Below, piece after piece: positions 12,171 through 26,079 of a stretch of 64,000 nucleotides of DNA (the first letter of the stretch is position 1; each line of letters begins with the position of its first letter). The stretch covers positions 186,001 to 250,000 of the forward strand of contig CATKHW010000381.1 in the NCBI GenBank assembly GCA_949752795.1. Reading direction: 5' to 3'. Below the pieces are notes generated by a model that searched no databases, was not told the DNA's origin, and worked only from the letters and a program-made list of their open reading frames with translations. The position numbers and the translations under genes are program-made. Origin of the DNA: Hyperoodon ampullatus. Its lineage: Eukaryota > Chordata > Mammalia > Artiodactyla > Ziphiidae.

Positions 12171-13909
12171 CCCGCAGAGGAATATATCTGACTAGTAAGA
12201 ATCTTAAAACCTATGTATTGATATGTCTCCATAAGGGAATCAAGTGTGTCTAGACTGGCATAAATATGGCAGCGAGAATCAGCTCAAACCCACTATAAAA
12301 AGGAATTTCAAAAATAAAACAAAAAAACTGGGAAATTCTTTAAAATTCCTTCAGGGTCTCTGATGAAACCTGGAATGACCCTATCTACAACGACAGCTGG
12401 ATGTGGCATAAGGTTGGACACTTGGGACTGAGAGGATTGGTGAGATTGGGTGAGCAAATGCAGGCCCTTTAAAGCAATAATGCATGGCACATATTCCATG
12501 GGTCCCAACTCTGCAGGTTGAAGGGAATATTACTACAGTTATAACATGTACGGTAATCCTAGAGAACGGACACACTGTGAATACGAAAGGTTTCTAAAAC
12601 TCAACGAATAGTCCCTCTCCTGGTGTTCCGGTTTGACTTTCCATCTGCTTTACTATCAACCTCCCAACTTGGAGAGACAGCCCCTTTAACCTCCTGGTTC
12701 GCACAGGTTGCCAATTTGGCACAGGATGAAAGGGAACAGGGAGAACCAATGAGAGAGTAGCTGATAGGCATTTGGACGGGCACATATCACTGTAATTTCC
12801 CGGCAGAAAGAAGAATTAACCAAAGTCTCAGCCCCCCACCGGGAACCACTATAGTTCCTGAACCAAAATTTTGGACTTGCGGTCAGCTCACCAAAAACGA
12901 GTTGAAAAATGGAGCTCAGGGGCACAGCAATTCACAAATTGGCCGAGTAATAAAGGACAACTATCGTCCAAAAATCTGTTGAGGGAAGGCAACGAGGCGG
13001 ACTTGAAAGCGAGGCAGAATAGCAGGAAACAGATTTCAAGAGGTACGTTGGAATCGCCTTTAAAGCACAGGAAGAGGGGCACAACTTCGACAATGATGCA
13101 CTTGGCCAAAAAGGGCGTATGCGTTTTCTCCTGAATATATTCAGGAGAAAACGCATACGCCCTTTTTGGCCAAGCAAGCAAGCGGGCAATGCAAATCTGC
13201 ACTACAAAGAAGTATCACTTCCCACCGGTCAAAAGGGACATCCACAAAATGTGTAAAAACCAGAAAGGCAAGACAGGCCCTGGAGAACAGGGAGCCTTGT
13301 TATGCTGATGGGCGGGATGTAAATTGCCAACTGCCTCTCTGGAGGAGTGCATTGTGTTCCCTAAAACAAGTAAAGAACAGAGCTACAGAGCCAAGGGCAC
13401 TTCCAGTCTAGGGAATATACCTTGGGAAAACTGAAGATCAATAAGACAGAGCCAACCCAAAATTTAGGGCTGCACTGCTTACAAGGACCTCAACTTGGGT
13501 ACACCTTAAATATCCCAGGAAATATAAAAATGGTTCAAAAAATTGTGGTACTTACGTACGATGGAATATCCCTCAGCCATGAAATCAATGTCATAAGACC
13601 AGTAGCAGCAAAATGGGTGGATTCAGGTACGATGATTCTAAGTGAAATAAGTCACAGAGAAAAAGAAACTTATCATAAGATATCACTTATGAAGATCCTG
13701 TAAACATGGCTACACTTGAACTGTGTTAGGAAAGAGAACAGTGTCTCACATTTAGAAAACACTCTTATGCCTGCTTAAGGGGGAAGCAGAGGTGGGGTGA
13801 GGCATAAAACCAGAGTTTGATATAAGCACAGGTACCATTCCAAAAACCAACTATGGAATAGACAAGACCTACACCTTCCTCAGTGAAAGGGACTCAAAAC
13901 CCCATATTT
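12171..13909 (+). repeat. Satellite monomer 8 (dimer type A)
   Basis: Type A is marked by CTTTAAAATTCCTTC, GCAGGCCCTTTAAAG, CACATATTCC, CGGTAATCCTAG and GGTGTTCCGG. The palindrome at 13101-13174 is perfect. The relic at 13422-13703 is open. Confidence 0.92.
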
Positions 13910-15647
13910 GCCGCAGAGGAATATATCTGACTAGTAAGAATCTTAAAACCTATGTATTGATATGTCTCCGTAAGGGAATCAAGTGTGTCTAGACTGGCAT
14001 AAACATGGCAGCGAGAATCAGCTCAAACCCACTATAAAAAGGAATTTCAAAAACAAAACAAAAAAACTGGGAATTTCTTTACAATTACTTCAGGGTCTCT
14101 GATGAAACCTGGAATGACCCTATCTACAACGACAGCTGGATGTGGCATAAGGCTGGACACTTGGGACTGAGAGGATTGGTGAGATTGGGTGAACAAATGC
14201 AGACCCTTTAAAGCAATAATGCATGGCACCCATTCCATGGGTCCCAACTATCCAGGTGGAAGGGAATATTACTACAGTTATAACATGTACGGGAAACCTA
14301 GAGAACGGACACACTGTGAATACGAAAGGTTTCTAAAACTCAACGAATAGTCCCTCTCCTGGTGCTCCGGTTTGACTTTCCATCTGCTTTACTATCAACC
14401 TCCCAACTTGGAGAGACAGCCCCTTTAACCTCCTGGTTCGCACACGTTGCCAATTTGGCAGAGGATGAAAGGGAAGAGGGAGAACCAATGAGAGAGTAGC
14501 TGTTAGGCATTTGGACGGGCACATATCACTGTAATTTCCCGGCAGGAAGAAGAATTAACCAAAGTCTCAGCCCCCCACCTGGAACCAGTATAGGTCCTGA
14601 ACCAAAATTTTGGACTTGTGGTCAGCTCACCTAAAACGAGTTGAAAAATGGAGCTCAGGGGCACAGCAATTCACAAACTGGCCGAGTAATAAAGGACAAC
14701 TATCGTCCAAAAATCTGTTGAGGGAAGGCAACGAGGCGGACTTGAAAGCGAGGCAGAATAGCAGGAAACAGATTTCAAGAGGTACGTTGGAATCGCCTTT
14801 AAAGCACAGGAAGAGGGGCACAACTTCGACAATGATGCACTTGGCCAAAAAGGGCGTATGCGTTTTCTCCTGAATATATTCAGGAGAAAACGCATACGCC
14901 CTTTTTGGCCAAGCAAGCAAGCGGGCAATGCAAATTTGCACTACAAAGAAGTATCACTTCCCACCGGTCAAAAGGGACATCCACAAAATGTGTAAAAACC
15001 AGAAAGGCAAGACAGGCCCTGGAGAACAGGGAGCATTGTTATGCTGATGGGCGGGATGTAAATTGCCAACTGCCTCTCTGGAGGAGTGCATTCTGTTCCC
15101 TAAAACAAGTAAAGAACAGAGCTACAGAGCCAAGGGCACTTCCAGTCTAGGGAATATACCTTGGGAAAACTGAAAATCAAAAAGACACAGCCACCCCAAA
15201 ATTTAGGGCTGCACTGCTTACAAGGACCTCAACTTGGGTACACCTTAAATATCCCAGGAAATATAAAAATGGTTCAAAAAATTGTGGTACTTACGTACGA
15301 TGGAATATCCCTCAGCCATGAAATCAATGTCATAAGACCAGTAGCAGCAAAATGGGTGGATTCAGGTACGATGATTCTAAGTGAAATAAGTCACACAGAA
15401 AAAGAAACTTATCATAAGATGTCACTTATGAAGATCCTGTAAACATGGCTACACTTGAACTGAGTTAGGAAAGAGAACAGTGTCTCACATTTAGAAAAAA
15501 CTCTTATGCCTGCTTAAGGGGGAAGGAGAGGTGGGGTGATGCATAAACCAGAGCTTTATATAAGCACAGGTACCGTTCCAAAAACCAACTATGGAATAGA
15601 CAAGACCTACACCTTCCTCAGTGAAAGGGACTCAAAACCCCATATTT
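13910..15647 (+). repeat. Satellite monomer 9 (dimer type B)
   Basis: Type B is marked by TTTGCCGCAGAGG, AATTACTTCAGGG, CTATCCAGGTGGAAG, CCACCTGGAACC and, late in the copy, AAAAAGACACAGCC. The palindrome at 14840-14913 is perfect. The relic at 15161-15442 is open. Confidence 0.92.
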
Positions 15648-17386
15648 CCCGCAGAGGAATATATCTGACTAGTAAGAATCTTAAAACCTATGTATTGATA
15701 TGTCTCCATAAGGGAATCAAGTGTGTCTAGACTGGCATAAATATGGCAGCGAGAATCAGCTCAAACCCACTATAAAAAGGAATTTCAAAAATAAAACAAA
15801 AAAACTGGGAAATTCTTTAAAATTCCTTCAGGGTCTCTGATGAAACCTGGAATGACCCTATCTACAACGACAGCTGGATGTGGCATAAGGTTGGACACTT
15901 GGGACTGAGAGGATTGGTGAGATTGGGTGAGCAAATGCAGGCCCTTTAAAGCAATAATGCATGGCACATATTCCATGGGTCCCAACTCTGCAGGTTGAAG
16001 GGAATATTACTACAGTTATAACATGTACGGTAATCCTAGAGAACGGACACACTGTGAATACGAAAGGTTTCTAAAACTCAACGAATAGTCCCTCTCCTGG
16101 TGTTCCGGTTTGACTTTCCATCTGCTTTACTATCAACCTCCCAACTTGGAGAGACAGCCCCTTTAACCTCCTGGTTCGCACAGGTTGCCAATTTGGCACA
16201 GGATGAAAGGGAAGAGGGAGAACCAATGAGAGAGTAGCTGATAGGCATTTGGACGGGCACATATCACTGTAGTTTCCCGGCAGAAAGAAGAATTAACCAA
16301 AGTCTCAGCCCCCCACCGGGAACCAGTATAGTTCCTGAACCAAAATTTTGGACTTGCGGTCAGCTCACCAAAAACGAGTTGAAAAATGGAGCTCAGGGGC
16401 ACAGCAATTCACAAATTGGCCGAGTAATAAAGGACAACTATCGTCCAAAAATCTGTTGAGGGAAGGCAACGAGGCGGACTTGAAAGCGAGGCAGAATAGC
16501 AGGAAACAGATTTCAAGAGGTACGTTGGAATCGCCTTTAAAGCACAGGAAGAGGGGCACAACTTCGACAATGATGCACTTGGCCAAAAAGGGCGTATGCG
16601 TTTTCTCCTGAATATATTCAGGAGAAAACGCATACGCCCTTTTTGGCCAAGCAAGCAAGTGGGCAATGCAAATCTGCACTACAAAGAAGTATCACTTCCC
16701 ACCGGTCAAAAGGGACATCCACAAAATGTGTAAAAACCAGAAAGGCAAGACAGTCCCTGGAGAACAGGGAGCCTTGTTATGCTGATGGGCGGGATGTAAA
16801 TTGCCAACTGCCTCTCTGGAGGAGTGCATTGTGTTCCCTAAAACAAGAAAAGAACAGAGCTACAGAGCCAAGGGCACTTCCAGTCTAGGGAATATACCTT
16901 GGGAAAACTGAAGATCAATAAGACAGAGCCAACCCAAAATTTAGGGCTGCACTGCTTACAAGGACCTCAACTTGGGTACACCTTAAATATCGCAGGAAAT
17001 ATAAAAATGGTTCAAAAAATTGTGGTACTTACGTACGATGGAATATCCCTCAGCCATGAAATCAATGTCATAAGACCAGTAGCAGCAAAATGGGTGGATT
17101 CAGGTACGATGATTCTAAGTGAAATAAGTCACAGAGAAAAAGAAACTTATCATAAGATATCACTTATGAAGATCCTGTAAACATGGCTACACTTGAACTG
17201 TGTTAGGAAAGAGAACAGTGTCTCACATTTAGAAAACACTCTTATGCCTGCTTAAGGGGGAAGCAGAGGAGGGGTGAGGCATAAAACCAGAGTTTGATAT
17301 AAGCACAGGTACCATTCCAAAAACCAACTATGGAATAGACAAGACCTACACCTTCCTCAGTGAAAGGGACTCAAAACCCCATATTT
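15648..17386 (+). repeat. Satellite monomer 10 (dimer type A)
   Basis: It carries all type-A marks of monomer 8. The palindrome at 16578-16651 is perfect. The relic at 16899-17180 is open. Confidence 0.92.
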
Positions 17387-19124
17387 GCCGCAGAGGAATA
17401 TATCTGACTAGTAAGAATCTTAAAACCTATGTATTGATATGTCTCCGTAAGGGAATCAAGTGTGTCTAGACTGGCATAAACATGGCAGCGAGAATCAGCT
17501 CAAACCCACTATAAAAAGGAATTTCAAAAACAAAACAAAAAAACTGGGAAATTCTTTACAATTACTTCAGGGTCTCTGATGAAACCTGGAATGACCCTAT
17601 CTACAACGACAGCTGGATGTGGCATTAGGCTGGACACTTGGGACTGAGAGGATTGGTGAGATTGGGTGAACAAATGCAGACCCTTTAAAGCAATAATGCA
17701 TGGCACCCATTCCATGGGTCCCAACTATCCAGGTGGAAGGGAATATTACTACAGTTATAACATGTACGGGAAACCTAGAGAACGGACACACTGTGAATAC
17801 GAAAGGTTTCTAAAACTCAACGAATAGTCCCTCTCCTGGTGCTCCGGTTTGACTTTCCATCTGCTTTACTATCAACCTCCCAACTTGGAGAGACAGCCCC
17901 TTTAACCTCCTGGTTCGCACAGGTTGCCAATTTGGCACAGGATGAAAGGGAAGAGGGAGAACCAATGAGAGAGTAGCTGTTAGGCATTTGGACGGGCACA
18001 TATCACTGTAATTTCCCGGCAGGAAGAAGAATTAACCAAAGTCTCAGCCCCCCACCTGGAACCAGTATAGGTCCTGAACCAAAATTGTGGACTTGCGGTC
18101 AGCTCACCTAAAACGAGTTGAAAAATGGAGCTCAGGGGCACAGCAATTCACAAACTGGCCGAGTAATAAAGGAAAACTATCGTCCAAAAATCTGTTGAGG
18201 GAAGGCAACGAGGCGGACTTGAAAGCGAGGCAGAATAGCAGGAAACAGATTTCAAGAGGTACGTTGGAATCGCCTTTAAAGCACAGGAAGAGGGGCACAA
18301 CTTCGACAATGATGCACTTGGCCAAAAAGGGCGTATGCGTTTTCTCCTGAATATATTCAGGAGAAAACGCATACGCCCTTTTTGGCCAAGCAAGCAAGCG
18401 GGCAATGCAAATTTGCACTACAAAGAAGTATCACTTCCCACCGGTCAAAAGGGACATCCACAAAATGTGTAAAAACCAGAAAGGCAAGACAGGCCCTGGA
18501 GAACAGGGAGCATTGTTATGCTGATGGGCGGGATGTAAATTGCCAACTGCCTCTCTCGAGGAGTGCATTGTGTTCCCTAAAACAAGTAAAGAACAGAGCT
18601 ACAGAGCCAAGGGCACTTCCAGTCTAGGGAATATACCTTGGGAAAACTGAAAATCAAAAAGACACAGCCACCCCAAAATTTAGGGCTGCACTGCTTACAA
18701 GGACCTCAACTTGGGTACACCTTAAATATCCCAGGAAATATAAAAATGGTTCAAAAAATTGTGGTACTTACGTACGATGGAATATCCCTCAGCCATGAAA
18801 TCAATGTCATAAGACCAGTAGCAGCAAAATGGGTGGATTCAGGTACGATGATTCTAAGTGAAATAAGTCACACAGAAAAAGAAACTTATCATAAGATGTC
18901 ACTTATGAAGATCCTGTAAACATGGCTACACTTGAACTGAGTTAGGAAAGAGAACAGTGTCTCACATTTAGAAAAAACTCTTATGCCTGCTTAAGGGGGA
19001 ATGAGAGGTGGGGTGATGCATAAACCAGAGCTTTATATAAGCACAGGTACCGTTCCAAAAACCAACTATGGAATAGACAAGACCTACACCTTCCTCAGTG
19101 AAAGGGACTCAAAACCCCATATTT
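17387..19124 (+). repeat. Satellite monomer 11 (dimer type B)
   Basis: It carries the type-B marks of monomer 9, including CATAAACCAGAGCTTTATAT near its end. The palindrome at 18317-18390 is perfect. The relic at 18638-18919 is open. Confidence 0.92.
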
Positions 19125-20863
19125 CCCGCAGAGGAATATATCTGACTAGTAAGAATCTTAAAACCTATGTATTGATATGTCTCCATAAGGGAATCAAGTG
19201 TGTCTAGACTGGCATAAATATGGCAGCGAGAATCAGCTCAAACCCACTATAAAAAGGAATTTCAAAAATAAAACAAAAAAACTGGGAAATTCTTTAAAAT
19301 TCCTTCAGGGTCTCTGATGAAACCTGGAATGACCCTATCTACAACGACAGCTGGATGTGGCATAAGGTTGGACACTTGGGACTGAGAGGATTGGTGAGAT
19401 TGGGTGAGCAAATGCAGGCCCTTTAAAGCAATAATGCATGGCACATATTCCATGGGTCCCAACTCTGCAGGTTGAAGGGAATATTACTACAGTTATAACA
19501 TGTACGGTAATCCTAGAGAACGGACACACTGTGAATACGAAAGGTTTCTAAAACTCAACGAATAGTCCCTCTCCTGGTGTTCCGGTTTGACTTTCCATCT
19601 GCTTTACTATCAACCTCCCAACTTGGAGAGACAGCCCCTTTAAGCTCCTGGTTCGCACAGGTTGCCAATTTGGCACAGGATGAAAGGGAAGAGGGAGAAC
19701 CAATGAGAGAGTAGCTGAGAGGCATTTGGACGGGCACATATCACTGTAATTTCCCGGCAGAAAGAAGAATTAACCAAAGTCTCAGCCCCCCACCGGGAAC
19801 CAGTATAGTTCCTGAACCAAAATTTTGGACTTGCGGTCAGCTCACCAAAAACGACTTGAAAAATGGAGCTCAGGGGCACAGCAATTCACAAATTGGCCGA
19901 GTAATAAAGGACAACTATCGTCCAAAAATCTGTTGAGGGAAGGCAACGAGGCGGACTTGAAAGCGAGGCAGAATAGCAGGAAACAGATTTCAAGAGGTAC
20001 GTTGGAATCGCCTTTAAAGCACAGGAAGAGGGGCACAACTTCGACAATGATGCACTTGGCCAAAAAGGGCGTATGCGTTTTCTCCTGAATATATTCAGGA
20101 GAAAACGCATACGCCCTTTTTGGCCAAGCAAGCAAGCGGGCAAAGCAAATCTGCACTACAAAGAAGTATCACTTCCCACCGGTCAAAAGGGACATCCACA
20201 AAATGTGTGAGAACCAGAAAGGCAAGACAGGCCCTGGAGAACAGGGAGCCTTGTTATGCTGATGGGCGGGATGTAAATTGCCAACTGCCTCTCTGGAGGA
20301 GTGCATTGTGTTCCCTAAAACAAGTAAAGAACAGAGCTACAGAGCCAAGGGCACTTCCAGTCTAGGGAATATACCTTGGGAAAACTGAAGATCAATAAGA
20401 CAGAGCCAACCCAAAATTTAGGGCTGCACTGCTTACAAGGACCTCAACTTGGGTACACCTTAAATATCCCAGGAAATATAAAAATGGTTCAAAAAATTGT
20501 GGTACTTACGTACGATGGAATATCCCTCAGCCATGAAATCAATGTCATAAGACCAGTAGCAGCAAAATGGGTGGATTCAGGTACGATGATTCTAAGTGAA
20601 ATAAGTCACAGAGAAAAAGAAACTTATGATAAGATATCACTTATGAAGATCCTGTAAACATGGCTACACTTGAACTGTGTTAGGAAAGAGAACAGTGTCT
20701 CACATTTAGAAAACACTCTTATGCCTGCTTAAGGGGGAAGCAGAGGTGGGGTGAGGAATAAAACCAGAGTTTGATATAAGCACAGGTACCATTCCAAAAA
20801 CCAACTATGGAATAGAAAAGACCTACACCTTCCTCAGGGAAAGGGACTCAAAACCCCATATTT
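19125..20863 (+). repeat. Satellite monomer 12 (dimer type A)
   Basis: It carries all type-A marks. The palindrome at 20055-20128 is perfect. The relic at 20376-20657 is open. Confidence 0.92.
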
Positions 20864-22602
20864 GCCGCAGAGGAATATATCTGACTAGTAAGAATCTTAA
20901 AACCTATGTATTGATATGTCTCCGTAAGGGAATCAAGTGTGTCTAGACTGGCATAAACATGGCAGTGAGAATCAGCTCAAACCCACTATAAAAAGGAATT
21001 TCAAAAACAAAACAAAAAAACTGGGAAATTCTTTACAATTACTTCAGGGTCTCTGATGAAACCTGGAATGACCCTATCTACAACGACAGCTGGATGTGGC
21101 ATAAGGCTGGACACTTGGGACTGAGAGGATTGGTGAGATTGGGTGAACAAATGCAGACCCTTTAAAGCAATAATGCATGGCACCCATTCCATGGGTCCCA
21201 ACTATCCAGGTGGAAGGGAATATTACTACAGTTATAACATGTACGGGAAACCTAGAGAACGGACACACTGTGAATACGAAAGGTTTCTAAAACTCAACGA
21301 ATAGTCCCTCTCCTGGTGCTCCGGTTTGACTTTCCATCTGCTTTACTATCAACCTCCCAACTTGGAGAGACAGCCCCTTTAACCTACTGGTTCGCACAGG
21401 TTGCCAATTTGGCAGAGGATGAAAGGGAAGAGGGAGAACCAATGAGAGAGTAGCTGTTAGGCATTTGGACGGGCACATATCACTGTAATTTCCCGGCAGG
21501 AAGAAGAATTAACCAAATTCTCAGCCCCCCACCTGGAACCAGTATAGGTCCTGAACCAAAATTTTGGACTTGCGGTCAGCTCACCTAAAACGAGTTGAAA
21601 AATGGAGCTCAGGGGCACAGCAATTCACAAACTGGCCGAGTAATAAAGGACAACTATCGTCCAAAAATCTGTTGAGGGAAGGCAACGAGGCGGACTTGAA
21701 AGCGAGGCAGAATAGCAGGAAACAGATTTCAAGAGGTACGTTGGAATCGCCTTTAAAGCACAGGAAGAGGGGCACAACTTCGACAATGATGCACTTGGCC
21801 AAAAAGGGCGTATGCGTTTTCTCCTGAATATATTCAGGAGAAAACGCATACGCCCTCTTTGGCCAAGCAAGGAAGCGGGCAATGCAAATCTGCACTATAA
21901 AGAAGTATCACTTCCCACCGGTCAAAAGGGACATCCACAAAGTGTGTAAAAACCTGAAAGGGAAGACAGGCCCCGGAGAACAGGGAGCCTTGTTATGCTG
22001 TTGGGCGGGATGTAAATTGCCAACTGCCTCTCTGGAGGAGTGCATTGTGTTCCCTAAAACAAGTAAACAACAGAGCTACAGAGCCAAGGGCACTTCCAGT
22101 CTAGGGAATATACCTGGGGAAAACTGAAAATCAATAAGACAGAGCCACCCCAATATTTAGGGCTGCACTGCTTACAAGGACCTCAACTTGGGTACACCTT
22201 AAATATCCCAGAATATATAAAAATGGTTCAAAAAATTGTGGTACTTACGTACGATTGGATATCCCTCAGCCATGAAATCAATGTCATAAGACCAGTAGCG
22301 GCAAAATGGGTGGATTCAGGAACGATGATTCTAAGTGAAATAAGTCACAGAGAAAAAGAAACTTATCATAAGATATCACTTATGAAGATCCTGTAAACAT
22401 GGCTACACTTGAACTGAGTTAGGAAAGAGAACAGTGTCTCACATTTAGAAAACACTCTTATGCCTGCTTAAGGGGGAAGGAGAGGTGGGGTGAGGCATAA
22501 AACCAGAGTTTGATATAAGCACAGGTACCATTCCAAAAACCAACTATGGAATAGACAAGACCTACACCTTCCTCAGTGAAAGGGACTCAAAACCCCATAT
22601 TT
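20864..22602 (+). repeat. Satellite monomer 13 (type B first half, other second half)
   Basis: The first half matches type B, but the second half (CCCCAATATTTAGGG, CAGAATATATAAAAA, no AAAAAGACACAGCC) does not. The switch falls near the palindrome at 21794-21867, which has one mismatch (CCCTCTTTGG). The relic frame stays open but its leading TTG is changed. Upstream, an 81-codon stretch at 21882-22127 is in the native L1 ORF2 frame. Confidence 0.9.
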
Positions 22603-24340
22603 GCCGCAGAGGAATATATCTGACTAGTAAGAATCTTAAAACCTATGTATTGATATGTCTCCGTAAGGGAATCAAGTGTGTCTAGACTGGCATAAACATG
22701 GCAGCGAGAATCAGCTCAAACCCACTATAAAAAGGAATTTCAAAAACAAAACAAAAAAACTGGGAAATTCTTTACAATTACTTCAGGGTCTCTGATGAAA
22801 CCTGGAATGACCCTATCTACAACGACAGCTCTATGTGGCATAAGGCTGGACACTTGGGACTGAGAGGATTGGTGAGACTGGGTGAACAAATGCAGACCCT
22901 TTAAAGCAATAATGCATGGCACCCATTCCATGGGTCCCAACTATCCAGGTTGAAGGGAATATTACTACAGTTATAACATGTACGGGAATCCTAGAGAACG
23001 GACACACTATGAATACGAAAGGTTTCTAAAACTCAACGAATAGTCCCTCTCCTGGTGCTCCGGTTTGACTTTCCATCTGCTTTACTATCAACCTCCCAAC
23101 TTGGAGAGACAGCCCCTTTAACCTCCTGGTTCGCACAGGTTGCCAATTTGGCAGAGGATGAAAGGGAAGAGGGAGAACCAATGAGAGAGTAGCTGTTAGG
23201 CATTTGGACGGGCACATATCACTGTAATTTCCCGGCAGGAAGAAGAATTAACCAAAGTCTCAGCCCCCCACCTGGAACCAGTATAGGTCCTGAACCAAAA
23301 TTTTGGACTTGCGGTCAGCTCACCTAAAACGAGTTGAAAAATGGAGCTCAGGGGCACAGCAATTCACAAAGTGGCCGAGTAATAAAGGACAACTATCGTC
23401 CAAAAATCTGTTGAGGGAAGGCAACGAGACGGACTTGAAAGTGAGGCAGAATAGCAGGAAACAGATTTCAAGAGGTACATTGGAATCACCTTTAAAGCAC
23501 AGGAAGAGGGGCACAACTTCGACAATGATGCACTTGGCCAAAAAGGGCGTATGCGTTTTCTCCTGAATATATTCAGGAGAAAACGCATACGCCCTTTTTG
23601 GCCAAGCAAGCAAGCGGGCAATGCAAATTTGCACTACAAAGAAATATCACTTCCCACCGGTCAAAAGGGACATCCACAAAATGTGTAAAAACCAGAAAGG
23701 CAAGACAGGCCCTGGAGAACAGGGAGCATTGTTATGCTGATGGGCGGGATGTAAATTGCCAACTGCCTCTCAGGAGGAGTGCATTGTGTTCCCTAAAACA
23801 AGTAAAGAACAGAGCTACAGAGCCAAGGGCACTTCCAGTCTAGGGAATATACATTGGGAAAACTGAAAATCAAAAAGACACAGCCATCCCAAAATTTAGG
23901 GCTGCACTGCTTACAAGGACCTCAACTTGAGTACACCTTAAATATCCCAGGAAATATAAAAATGGTTCAAAAAATTGTGGTACTTACGTACGATGGAATA
24001 TCCCTCAGCCATGAAATCAATGTCATAAGACCAGTAGCAGCAAAATGGGTGGATTCAGGTACGATGATTCTAAGTGAAATAAGTCACACAGAAAAAGAAA
24101 CTTATCATAAGAAGTCACTTATGAAGATCCTGTAAACATGGCTACACTTGAACTGAGTTAGGAAAGAGAACAGTGTCTCACATTTAGAAAAAACTCTTAT
24201 GCCTGCTTAAGGGGGAAGGAGAGGTGGGGTGATGCATAAACCAGAGCTTGATATAAGCACAGGTACCGTTCCAAAAACCAACTATGGAATAGACAAGACC
24301 TACACCTTCCTCAGTGAAAGGGACTCAAAACCCCATATTT
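22603..24340 (+). repeat. Satellite monomer 14 (type-B-like, ends as monomers 9 and 11 do)
   Basis: The first half is type B except CTATCCAGGTTGAAG; the second half regains AAAAAGACACAGCC and ATAAACCAGAGC. Together with monomer 13 it looks like a type-B copy with one extra monomer spliced in. The palindrome at 23533-23606 is perfect. The relic at 23854-24135 is open. Confidence 0.9.
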
Positions 24341-26079
24341 CGCGCAGAGGAATATATCTGACTAGTAAGAATCTTAAAACCTATGTATTGATATGTCTCC
24401 ATAAGGGAATCAAGTGTGTCTAGACTGGCATAAACATGGCAGCGAGAATCAACTCAAACCCACTCTAAAAAGGAATTTCAAAAAGAAAACAAAAAAACTG
24501 GGAAATTCTTTACAATTCCTTCCGGGTCTCTGATGAAACCTGGAATGACCCTATCTACAATGACAGCTGGATGTGGCATAAGGAGGGACACTTGGGACTG
24601 AGACGATTGGTGAGATTGGGTGAGCAAATGCAGACCCTTTAAAGCACAAATGCCTGGCACCCATTCCATGGGTCCCAACTCTCCAGGTTGAAGGGAATAT
24701 TACTACAGCTATAACATGTACGGGAAACCTAGAGAACGGACCCACTGTGAATACGTAAGGTTTCTAAAACTCAACGAATATTCCCTCTCCTGGTGCTCCG
24801 GTTTGACTTTCCATCTGCTTTACTATCAACCTCCCAACTTGGAGAGACAGCCCCTTTAACCTCCTGGTTCGCACAGGTTGCCAATTTGGCAGAGGATGAA
24901 AGGGAAGAGGGAGAACCAATGAGAGAGTAGCTGTTAGGCATTTGGTCAGGCACATATCACTGTAACTTCCCGGCAGGAAGAAGAATTAACCAAAGTCTCA
25001 GCCCCCCACCGGGAACCAGCATAGGTCCTGAACCAAAATGTTGGACTTGCGGTCAGCTCACCAAAAACGAGTTGAAAAATGGAGCTCAGGGGCACATCAA
25101 TTCACAAACTGGCCGAGTAATAAAGGACAACTATCGTCCAAAAATCTGTTGAGGGAAGGCATCGAGGCGGACTTGAAAGCGAGGCAGAATAGCAGGAAAC
25201 AGATTTCAAGAGGTACGTTGGAATCGCCTTTAAAGCACAGGAAGAGGGGCACAACTTCGACAATGATGCACTTGGCCAAAAAGGGCGTATGCATTTTCTC
25301 CTGAATATATTCAGGAGAAAAGGCATATGTCCTTTTTGGCCAAGCAAGCAAGCGGGCAATGCAAATCTGCACTACAAAGAAGTATCACTTCCCACCGGTC
25401 AAAAGGGACATCCACAAAATGTGTAAAAACCAGAAAGGCAAGACAGGCCCTGGAGAACAGGGAGCCTTGTTATGCTGATGGGCGGGATGTAAATTGCCAA
25501 CTGCCTCTCTGGAGGAGTGCATTGTGTTCCCTAAAACAAGTGAAGAACAGAGCTACAGAGCCAAGGGCACTTCCAGTCTAGGGAATATACCTTGGGAAAA
25601 CTGAAAATCAATAAGACAGAGCCACCTCGAAACTTAGGGCTGCACTGCTTTCAAGGACCTCAACTTGGGTACACCTTAAATATCCCAGGAAATATCAAAA
25701 TGGTTCAAAAAATTGTGGTACTTACGTACGATGGAATATCCCTCAGCCATGAAATCAATGTCATAAGACCAGTAGCAGCAAAATGGGTGGATTCAGGTAC
25801 GATGATTCTAAGTGAAATAAGTCACAGAGAAAAAGAAACTTATCATAAGATATCACTTATGAAGATCCTGTAAACATGGCTACACTTGAACTGAGCTAGG
25901 AAAGAGAACAGTGTCTCACATTTAGAAAACACTCTTATGCCTGCTTAAGGGGGAAGGAGAGGTGGGGTGATGCATAAAACCGGAGTTTGATATAAGCACA
26001 GGTACCGTTCCAAAAACCAACTATGGAATAGACAAGACCTACACCTTCCTCAGTGAAAGGGACTCAAAACCCCATATTT
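24341..26079 (+). repeat. Satellite monomer 15
   Basis: First of a group (15-18) marked by AAGGAGGGACACTTGG and AAGCACAAATGCCTGGCAC (AAGCAGAAATGCC in 18). The palindrome at 25271-25344 has three mismatches. The relic at 25592-25873 is open. Confidence 0.92.
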
